From NCBI GenBank assembly GCA_903851455.1, contig CAINOM010000464.1, positions 1 through 7,919 on the forward strand: a DNA stretch of 7,919 nt, in the 5' to 3' direction. Shown here in pieces: positions 1-5,087 of this stretch (its first letter is position 1; each line of letters begins with the position of its first letter). The notes beneath the pieces are model-generated. The model did not search any database and was not told where the DNA came from. It saw only the letters and a program-made list of their open reading frames with translations. The translations under genes and the position numbers were made by a program. The DNA is from an uncultured Bacteroidota bacterium. Its GTDB lineage: Bacteria > Bacteroidota > Bacteroidia > Chitinophagales > Chitinophagaceae.

Positions 1-15
1 TGTCTTTGGGGAGTG

Positions 16-46
16 CAAAGGTAATGATTTTACTTATTTGAACAAA
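16..46 (-). promoter_or_regulatory. Bacteroidota-type promoter firing off the left edge
   Basis: Read on the minus strand, TTTG (43-46) is followed by exactly 19 bases and then TACCTTTG (16-23). This matches the Bacteroidota primary sigma factor consensus TTTG-N19-21-TAnnTTTG. Transcription would start near positions 8-11 and run leftwards into a gene outside the window. The presence of a gene there is inferred; the match to the consensus is seen directly. It is the best promoter match in the window. Confidence 0.6.
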
Positions 47-84
47 CTTTTTATTATTCTCCGGATTTTTTCCCCGCAATCGAA

Positions 85-92
85 TATTTTTG
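85..92 (+). promoter_or_regulatory. Candidate -7 box for the lipoprotein-ribE operon
   Basis: TATTTTTG matches the Bacteroidota -7 consensus TAnnTTTG exactly and would place the transcription start near 98, leaving a leader of about 44 bases before the TTG start at 142. There is no TTTG or TTG at the expected distance upstream, so the call rests on the -7 box alone in an AT-rich stretch. Confidence 0.35.
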
Positions 93-141
93 TAAAAATA
101 ACGTTTACGAGACGAACAATTACCAACCATTTACCACTCCA

Positions 142-708
142 TTGAAATACATAATATCAATACTAATATTACTAACTGTAGGAACCACTGTATTCTACTC
201 ATGTGCCAAGTGGAAAGACCCGGCTCCTATTAATGATCCGCGGCTTACCAACCCGTATTGTAACGATCCGGCAGCAGTAAACTACAACTGGGGTTTTCCC
301 GGCAAGCCGGATAACTCCATCTGCTTTTACCCAAACAGTCTTTTTGTAGGTACGTATATGTACTATGACTCCGTGTACAAGGACACACTGTTTCTAGGGG
401 CCGACAGCTTCCTTGTCAATATATTCGCGACAGACACATCGCATACGAGGATATTCCTGCAAGGTTTTTGTGGTAGAGATATGCGCCTCACTGCGCTGCC
501 GGGCTACCAGGCCACTGTAGATACACTTGTCGGCGACACCACTACTACCAGCGCAGGACAAAATAATTTTTGCAGGCTTCAGGATACACTTAGCGGCATC
601 ATCAGCCGCGACAGACTTGACTCCCCTACTGTGCTTCATATCAACTTCCAGGTGGCAAGCGATACCGGGCTTACTGTGCACGTGGGCACCGCCAAGCTAA
701 AAACATAA
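142..708 (+). CDS. Small lipoprotein with a C-x-D-P-A-x-N-Y motif, upstream of ribE
   Basis: A 188-residue protein of unknown function. Residues 1-20 form a lipoprotein signal peptide: a Lys at position 2, a hydrophobic stretch IISILILLTVG, and a lipobox ending FYSC with Cys21 as the likely lipidated residue. It is therefore probably anchored in the periplasm or outer membrane. Residues 40-63 (Cys40, Asp42-Pro43, Asn47-Tyr48, Asn58-Ser59, Cys61, Tyr63) resemble the C-x-D-x-x-A-x-N-Y ... D-x-S-C-x-Y repeat seen in many Bacteroidota surface proteins, here as a single copy. The remainder, about residues 66-188, is rich in alternating hydrophobic residues and probably beta-structured, with Cys110 and Cys144. 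The start is TTG at 142: no ATG or GTG lies upstream in frame before the promoter-like box, and this start gives a complete signal peptide. The stop is 8 bases before ribE, suggesting one transcript. No known family name can be assigned with confidence. Confidence 0.8.
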   Translation: MKYIISILILLTVGTTVFYSCAKWKDPAPINDPRLTNPYCNDPAAVNYNWGFPGKPDNSICFYPNSLFVGTYMYYDSVYKDTLFLGADSFLVNIFATDTSHTRIFLQGFCGRDMRLTALPGYQATVDTLVGDTTTTSAGQNNFCRLQDTLSGIISRDRLDSPTVLHINFQVASDTGLTVHVGTAKLKT

Positions 709-716
709 CCAGATAC

Positions 717-1307
717 ATGTTTACAGGCATTATAGAAACTGTAGCCACCATAGCGGATATATCCGGGGAAGGCTCAAATGTCCATTATACCATAGAGAGC
801 CCAATTGCCGCAGAACTGAAGGTAGACCAGAGCGTAGCTCATAACGGTGTTTGCCTCACGGTGGTTGCCATTTCGGGCAATACGTACAAAGTCACCGCGG
901 TGGCGGAAACACTGACAAAAACAAGTCTGCGCGAATGGCGCGTGGGCAATAAAGTAAACCTGGAGCGGGCACTAAAGCTTGGAGACCGGCTAGACGGGCA
1001 TTTTGTACAAGGGCATGTGGATACAACAGGTACCTGCGTGGAAAAACAAACGCTGGAGGGCAGCTGGTTGTTTCGCTTCCGGTTCCCAGAGAATTACGCA
1101 GCACTGATCATCGAGAAAGGCTCTATTTGTGTAGATGGCGTCAGCCTCACTGCCTTTAATGTTGGACGCGACGAATTTATGGTAACCATCATCCCATACA
1201 CCTATACACACACCAATTTCGATACGATAGAAAAAGGCTGCCTGATAAACCTGGAATTTGACGTACTAGGGAAATACCTGGTCAGGGGCAAGGAGCTGGC
1301 AGGATAG
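717..1307 (+). CDS. ribE: Riboflavin synthase, alpha subunit
   Basis: Cytosolic enzyme of the last step of riboflavin synthesis: dismutation of two 6,7-dimethyl-8-ribityllumazine molecules to riboflavin and 5-amino-6-ribitylaminouracil. The family works as a homotrimer. The protein has 196 residues, normal for the family, built of two lumazine-binding repeats (about 1-87 and 88-196). Visible signatures are the N-terminal MFTGIIE with the essential Phe2, NGVCLTV (43-49, conserved Cys46), GDRLDGHFVQGHVD (89-102, His100), GSICVDGVSLT (135-145) and IIPYTYTHTNF (158-168). The second repeat's IIP-Y-T has Tyr where many homologues have His, a known kind of variation. ATG 717 is fixed by the invariant MFTGI start. 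It lies 8 bases after the lipoprotein stop, with no FMN riboswitch in between, so expression probably depends on the upstream promoter. The symbol is ribE in E. coli-style naming (ribC in some literature). Confidence 0.97.
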   Translation: MFTGIIETVATIADISGEGSNVHYTIESPIAAELKVDQSVAHNGVCLTVVAISGNTYKVTAVAETLTKTSLREWRVGNKVNLERALKLGDRLDGHFVQGHVDTTGTCVEKQTLEGSWLFRFRFPENYAALIIEKGSICVDGVSLTAFNVGRDEFMVTIIPYTYTHTNFDTIEKGCLINLEFDVLGKYLVRGKELAG

Positions 1308-1452
1308 ATCGTGATCGAGGGTCTAAGCATGTTATCTTTTCATGATTGTTTCGGTGAATGTCCGGTTCGTGTGAACTTTTCAATAAGAGAATATTAAATT
1401 TACAGAGGGCTGAGAATGATCTTGGTCCGAAATCCCCTAATTAATACGTACG

Positions 1453-2631
1453 ATGGCGTCTGTGATAAAAAGGATAAATGATTATAATGCAGGTATTCCG
1501 CCAGCGTTATTTGAGCTTAAATGGCGCGCGCTCAGGGAAAGTCCATTCGGCTTTTACAGGGGAACCTGCCACCTGTTTGCGGAGGATTTTAATAAGCTTT
1601 ATAAATACAAGCCTAAGGTTAAAAGCTGGATATGCGGCGACTTGCATTTTGAAAACTTCGGGTCGTATAAAGGTGAGAACGGATTAGTTTACTTCGACCT
1701 TAATGATTTTGACGAGTCGATACTCGCCAGCCCGGAGCCCGAGGTCTGCAGATTTCTTACCAGTATCATTGTTGCGGCAGGACAAATGAAGATAGCCGGA
1801 ATAGGGCTACACAAAACACTCCACGATATTATGGCGGCCTATGCGGCCACATTGCAGGCCGGCAAGGCGCTGATGCTGGAAGAAGAGGTAGCCCACGGTG
1901 AGTTCAAAAAATATTTCGAGCAAGTCAATTCTTTCGATCAGCAGTCCTTTATCGCAAAACGTACTTATAAAGAGAAAGGCGCGCTGCTGCTGAAGCCAGA
2001 CAATGTGCACTTTATGTCGCTCGACAACAGCCGGAAATCGGCCATTTACAAGGGAATCACATCGCTGCTTGATAACAATGAGCGCTTCAGGCATTTAATA
2101 TTCCAGGATGCAGCCTTCCGTATCGCGGGAACGGGCAGCCTTGGGCGGGAGCGCTATTGCGTGCTTTGCTACAGTAAGAAGAAAGGCAAACACTACATGA
2201 TAGATGTTAAGGAATCAAGGCAATCCTGTTACAGCAACCAGATCAAGGTTAAACAACCCCATTTTAAAAGCGAGGCGGAGCGGATAAACAATGTCGCATA
2301 CATGATGCAATTCAATTCACCAGCGTTCATGGCATCTGTGAACATAGATGACAAGTGGTTCATGGTGCGGGAGCTGCAGCGCGTGTCGGATAAAATGACC
2401 CTTGCCGATTTCGGTACAGACTTCAGTTCATTCAGCGCAGTTGCAAAACAAATGGCAGTACTTATGGCTTACGCACACATCCGCAGCAGCGGCCATATGG
2501 GCTCATCTACTGCCGATGAACTAAAGCAGTTTGCCCGGAAAAAACAATGGCAGAAGGACATCATCGAACTAAGCGGCGAACTGGCCAAGAAAAATATTAA
2601 GTACTACCGGGAATATGTGAAGGTGGAATAG
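1453..2631 (+). CDS. DUF2252 family protein, kinase/phosphotransferase-like
   Basis: A 392-residue soluble protein with no signal peptide, matching the DUF2252 (COG4320) family by pattern. Key motifs are FYRG (34-37), GDLHFENFG (62-70), DLNDFDE (82-88), a Gly-rich segment GTGSLGRERY (226-235), DVKES (251-255) and VRELQ (305-309). GDLHxEN followed by DFD resembles the catalytic loop and metal-binding Asp of aminoglycoside and choline phosphotransferases. The Gly-rich segment and the Lys of DVKES resemble a nucleotide-binding loop and its partner Lys, yet they come after the catalytic motifs, the reverse of the usual kinase order. Molecular function is unknown; phosphotransfer is inference. Length is near the family norm and all motifs are intact. 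ATG 1453 gives the expected family N-terminus; no Shine-Dalgarno precedes it and I see no convincing promoter in the 145 bases upstream. No functional partner is apparent in the neighbours. Confidence 0.88.
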   Translation: MASVIKRINDYNAGIPPALFELKWRALRESPFGFYRGTCHLFAEDFNKLYKYKPKVKSWICGDLHFENFGSYKGENGLVYFDLNDFDESILASPEPEVCRFLTSIIVAAGQMKIAGIGLHKTLHDIMAAYAATLQAGKALMLEEEVAHGEFKKYFEQVNSFDQQSFIAKRTYKEKGALLLKPDNVHFMSLDNSRKSAIYKGITSLLDNNERFRHLIFQDAAFRIAGTGSLGRERYCVLCYSKKKGKHYMIDVKESRQSCYSNQIKVKQPHFKSEAERINNVAYMMQFNSPAFMASVNIDDKWFMVRELQRVSDKMTLADFGTDFSSFSAVAKQMAVLMAYAHIRSSGHMGSSTADELKQFARKKQWQKDIIELSGELAKKNIKYYREYVKVE

Positions 2632-2686
2632 CCATTGCGCGGTGCCGCCTGAAAATGTACTTACCGCAAAAATGTGTCCTTTTTAT

Positions 2687-2694
2687 TATCTTCG
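2687..2694 (+). promoter_or_regulatory. Candidate -7 box upstream of the secreted hydrolase
   Basis: TATCTTCG differs from TAnnTTTG at one position and lies 15 bases before ATG 2710. The flanking run (2687-2700) is nearly identical to that at 5032-5045, upstream of the DUF5686 gene. No clear TTTG or TTG sits at the -33 distance. If this box is used, the GTG at 2674 lies upstream of the transcript and cannot be the start. Confidence 0.35.
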
Positions 2695-2709
2695 GGTAAA
2701 TCTACGAAT

Positions 2710-3528
2710 ATGCGTCGCAGTATTTTTTTATCAGCACTCTTTGTTTCTTTTTCTTTCCTGGCAGTTGCTCAATCGCTGAAAGGTCCGGGGCCTGATGCGT
2801 GGATGAACGTGATAACCGGCAATGCGGTAACCAAAACCACGACAGGCTCGTTTCCCAAGGCGCCAGCAGGCTGCGCATTGTACTTTACGCAGTCGGGCGA
2901 TATCCGTGCTCCGTACCTGGTATATGTTCCGGCGGGCTACAACCCCGCCAAACCAAGCAAACTCGTTGTGTTTCTCCATGGCGCCATCCTGGCTAAGGAT
3001 AGCTTTCAGTACAAGAACCCAGCTATAGCCAGTGAGCCCATATTTTCGGTAGCTGACACTTTTAACACATTGATCATATTCCCGTTTGCGCGCACAGATT
3101 TCAAATGGTCCGGCCAGTCTGCAGCCTACGAGAATATCATAAGCATATTAAGGCAGGTAGAAACCAACTATAACGTAGACAAAAGCAAGATCTACATTGG
3201 CGGTATTTCTATGGGCGGCATTGCTGCTTTCTGGTTCATCAATCACAATCCGAGTGTATTTGCAGGCTTTTATTCCTTTTCTGGTGTGCCGCACGTTGAC
3301 AATGAAGAAATAATGTTCCGCAACATCACTGCATCGAAGCCGCTGTATATGGTGAACGCAAAGGATGATGCTGTCTTCAAATATAACGAGGTGGAAGCTA
3401 TCTATCTCCAACACAAAAACGAAGCCCCCGGCTGGCACTTCTCCAGTGTAGAGACTGGCGGGCATAGGTTTATCTACAAAGATGGCGGGCGCCAGATCAA
3501 GGCCCTGCTGAGCAACCTGCTTAAATAG
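2710..3528 (+). CDS. Secreted alpha/beta-hydrolase (esterase/depolymerase-like)
   Basis: A 272-residue exported hydrolase of the alpha/beta fold, similar in layout to LpqC/PHB-depolymerase-type and COG4099-type esterases or peptidases. Residues 1-21 form a signal peptide (Arg2-Arg3, hydrophobic core, ending AVAQ), so the mature enzyme acts outside the cytoplasm. The strand-turn VVFLHG (86-91) supplies the oxyanion-hole region, GISMGG (165-170) is the nucleophile elbow with Ser167, Asp219 or Asp220 in NAKDDAVF is the likely acid, and His252 in GGHRF the catalytic base. The triad is thus complete and in normal order. The substrate cannot be deduced. An in-frame GTG at 2674 would add 12 polar residues before the signal peptide and lies upstream of the promoter-like box at 2687, so ATG 2710 is preferred. 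The gene stands alone, with 78 bases before it and 128 after it. Confidence 0.88.
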   Translation: MRRSIFLSALFVSFSFLAVAQSLKGPGPDAWMNVITGNAVTKTTTGSFPKAPAGCALYFTQSGDIRAPYLVYVPAGYNPAKPSKLVVFLHGAILAKDSFQYKNPAIASEPIFSVADTFNTLIIFPFARTDFKWSGQSAAYENIISILRQVETNYNVDKSKIYIGGISMGGIAAFWFINHNPSVFAGFYSFSGVPHVDNEEIMFRNITASKPLYMVNAKDDAVFKYNEVEAIYLQHKNEAPGWHFSSVETGGHRFIYKDGGRQIKALLSNLLK

Positions 3529-3581
3529 GGCCACTAAGGATCGATGATCCCGATCTGGAAAAAATAGTGATATTCAGTCCT

Positions 3582-3602
3582 TTACTTCGCTACCGAAAGT
3601 AA
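3582..3602 (+). repeat. Imperfect inverted repeat upstream of the DUF4142 gene
   Basis: TTACTTCG (3582-3589) and CGAAAGTAA (3594-3602) are complementary over 8 base pairs with one bulged A, separated by the 4 bases CTAC. No T-tract follows, so this is not a standard terminator. It lies 55 bases before ATG 3657 and its left arm resembles a degenerate -7 box, so it could be an operator or leader hairpin. This is a weak call that may be chance. Confidence 0.3.
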
Positions 3603-3656
3603 GATGCCTCTTCCGGCACAGTTTTTTATATGGTTTCAGTTCAAAAGCAAAACCAT

Positions 3657-4286
3657 ATGAAAACGACAAAAATCAAAACACACCACATCTTATTGGTTGC
3701 TGCACTACTATCGGTAAGTGCCTGCAATAATTCAAACACCAGCACCACCGCCACAGCTGATAGCGTGACGGCAAAGGTGGATACCGCAATGAAGGACGTA
3801 AAACAGGGCGCTGAAAATGTCGCCAACGAAGTAAAAAATGCCGTGGAGGGCAACCCAGACTCAAATTTTGTGGTAAAAGCCGCTACTGCCAACATGGAAG
3901 AACTGAAAATACTGCAGGCCGGCTGGGACAAAGGCACGGACAAAGACCTAAAGGCACATGCTAAAATGATGATCGCAGATCACAAGAAGCTGGGCGCTAA
4001 AGTAAAGGACTATTCCGGCAAGAAGAGTTATATCCTGCCTGCAGATGATAACGGCAAGGGAGACGATGCGGTAGCAAAACTGGATAAGAACACCAAGGGA
4101 AAAGACTGGGATAAAGCATGGGCCGATAAAATGGTAGACGGACATAATGACGCCATAAGCCTGTTTGAAAAATACCAGGACAAAGTAAAGGACCCCGACC
4201 TGAAGGCGATGATAACCGAGACACTCCCCACACTGCACTCGCACCTGGATATGATGAAACAACTCAAGGACAAACTGGGGAAATAA
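3657..4286 (+). CDS. DUF4142 domain lipoprotein
   Basis: A 209-residue exported protein. Residues 1-22 are a lipoprotein signal peptide (MKTTKIK, hydrophobic ILLVAALL, lipobox VSAC) with Cys23 as the lipidation site. A low-complexity Ser/Thr/Ala and Lys-rich linker runs from about 24 to 66. Residues 69-208 form the DUF4142 domain: FVVKAATANMEELKILQAG, HAKMMIADHKKLGAKV (101-116), MVDGHNDAISLFEKY (159-173) and LPTLHSHLDMMKQLKDKL (190-207). The pattern predicts a bundle of long helices, resembling ferritin-like folds, with conserved His101, His109, His163, His194 and His196. Function is unknown in the family. Lys and Asp content is high. ATG 3657 is chosen over ATG 3630 because it starts directly at the MK-type signal peptide. 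A strong terminator follows 50 bases after the stop, so transcription ends here. Confidence 0.9.
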   Translation: MKTTKIKTHHILLVAALLSVSACNNSNTSTTATADSVTAKVDTAMKDVKQGAENVANEVKNAVEGNPDSNFVVKAATANMEELKILQAGWDKGTDKDLKAHAKMMIADHKKLGAKVKDYSGKKSYILPADDNGKGDDAVAKLDKNTKGKDWDKAWADKMVDGHNDAISLFEKYQDKVKDPDLKAMITETLPTLHSHLDMMKQLKDKLGK

Positions 4287-4335
4287 TTGCCTGATAGCTC
4301 ACAGGTGATATCTATTGAGCATGCATGTTTATTGA

Positions 4336-4370
4336 GTGGCGAGCAGAATATCTGCTCGCCACTTTTTATT
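4336..4370 (+). terminator. Strong intrinsic terminator after the DUF4142 gene
   Basis: GTGGCGAGCAG (4336-4346) pairs perfectly with CTGCTCGCCAC (4352-4362): an 11-base-pair GC-rich stem, extendable by A4335-T4363, around the loop AATAT, followed by TTTTTATT. It has the form of a rho-independent terminator for the plus strand. On the minus strand the stem is followed by TCAATAAAC rather than a U-run, so it is probably a poorer stop for the convergent gene ending at 4438. Confidence 0.93.
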
Positions 4371-4437
4371 TGAAATGCGCCAATGTGGAATCAGAGCAAA
4401 GCCCAAAGGGCAGCCAGGATCACTACACTAAGGACAA

Positions 4438-4980
4438 CTAAAATTTATTGAGCTTGAAGTAACCGTTAGAAACAGTAGTTACCTGGCCAGATCCGGTAAT
4501 GCCCTTGAAATAGAACAAACCTTGTATGTATGCGCTGTCATTGTGGGTGATATATACTTCCCCGGAATTGCCGTAGTAGCTGTAATAGCTGAGGTAAGCC
4601 CCGCCAACACTATCAGACCAGGAACCAGACTGAAGATAATCGTGATATCCCATGGGATAAATATTACCCTGGTAAACCTGGTTAAGGTATAAATACATGA
4701 TCTGTCCACCGAGGTAACCCTTGATAACGTTGCCGCCAAATGTGTCTAATGACCATGTCGCATAGCTAGCTTTCCAACCAACGCCATTGATAGTAGCGCT
4801 CATCGGGTCCTGGCCGCTGCCAATCCAGTTGAACTGATCAGGAGTCGTGAGTGGGGTCAACGGGTTTATGGAGCCATTGGCATTAGCAGCCGTATTAGCG
4901 TTATAGGCACCTTTACTGCACGAAGCGACCACGCAAGCCACGCCGGTCACTAATAGGATAGAATAAAAAAGGTTTTTCAT
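4438..4980 (-). CDS. Small Tyr/Gly-rich lipoprotein, possibly DUF6252-like
   Basis: A 180-residue exported lipoprotein of unknown function. Residues 1-20 form a signal peptide (Lys2, hydrophobic LFYSILLVTGVACVV) with lipobox VASC and Cys21 as the lipidated residue. An Asn/Ala/Thr linker follows (about 24-50). The body begins with MSATINGVGWKA (60-71), goes on through IKGYLGGQIMYLYL and a Tyr-rich segment (GGAYLSYYSYYG, 126-137), then GEVYITHNDSAYIQGLFYF (140-158), and ends VSNGYFKLNKF. The order 'A-x-ING-x-xW-x-A ... G-x-V-x-IT-x-x-D ... I-x-G-x-F-x-F ... NG-x-F' recalls Bacteroidota lipoproteins of the DUF6252 type; this family call is tentative. ATG codons at 5013 and 4998 are in frame, but the promoter at 4998-5027 covers them and only ATG 4980 gives a clean signal peptide. 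The gene is convergent with the DUF4142 gene and divergent from the DUF5686 gene. Confidence 0.82.
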   Translation of the reverse strand: MKNLFYSILLVTGVACVVASCSKGAYNANTAANANGSINPLTPLTTPDQFNWIGSGQDPMSATINGVGWKASYATWSLDTFGGNVIKGYLGGQIMYLYLNQVYQGNIYPMGYHDYLQSGSWSDSVGGAYLSYYSYYGNSGEVYITHNDSAYIQGLFYFKGITGSGQVTTVSNGYFKLNKF

Positions 4981-4997
4981 AATATAATTTTGCTGCA

Positions 4998-5027
4998 TAA
5001 AGATACTAAGCATTGTAAAACTACAAA
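4998..5027 (-). promoter_or_regulatory. Promoter of the minus-strand lipoprotein
   Basis: On the minus strand TTTG (5024-5027) is followed by 18 bases and then TATCTTTA (4998-5005), one base from the TAnnTTTG consensus. The transcription start would be near 4992, giving a leader of about 12 bases before ATG 4980. This position excludes the two upstream in-frame ATGs as starts. Confidence 0.45.
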
Positions 5028-5039
5028 GTATTATTTTCG
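5013..5039 (+). promoter_or_regulatory. Candidate promoter of the DUF5686 gene
   Basis: TTG (5013-5015), 16 bases, then TATTTTCG (5032-5039), one base from TAnnTTTG. The spacing is slightly short. The transcription start would be near 5045 and the leader about 43 bases. The element overlaps the minus-strand promoter at 4998-5027. Confidence 0.35.
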
Positions 5040-5087
5040 GGTGAAATTTTGAGCCGGTTCCTCCGTTATTTAACCAGGATATAGAAT

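Noticed and set aside
709..716. Possible FMN riboswitch before ribE
   Set aside because: Only 8 bases separate the genes, and I saw no RFN-element pattern in 1-141 either.
1365..1376. Hairpin GTTC-GTGT-GAAC followed by TTTT, possible terminator after ribE
   Set aside because: The stem is only 4 base pairs (5 with a wobble), too weak for a confident terminator.
1405..1438. GAGGGCTGAGA resembling the start of a TPP riboswitch, upstream of the DUF2252 gene
   Set aside because: The second conserved half (ACCTGAT ... GATAATACCAGCG-type pattern) is missing, and the downstream gene has no link to thiamine.
2674..2709. N-terminal extension of the hydrolase from GTG 2674
   Set aside because: It would place 12 polar residues before the signal peptide and begins upstream of the promoter-like box at 2687.
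3538..3550. GGATC-GAT-GATCC hairpin just after the hydrolase gene
   Set aside because: The stem is 5 base pairs with no T-tract following on either strand; probably chance.
3630..3656. N-terminal extension of the DUF4142 lipoprotein from ATG 3630
   Set aside because: ATG 3657 begins a standard lipoprotein signal peptide; the extra nine residues add nothing recognisable.
4401..4411. GCCC-AAA-GGGC hairpin as a minus-strand terminator for the lipoprotein gene
   Set aside because: The stem is 4 base pairs and only three U residues follow; not supportable.
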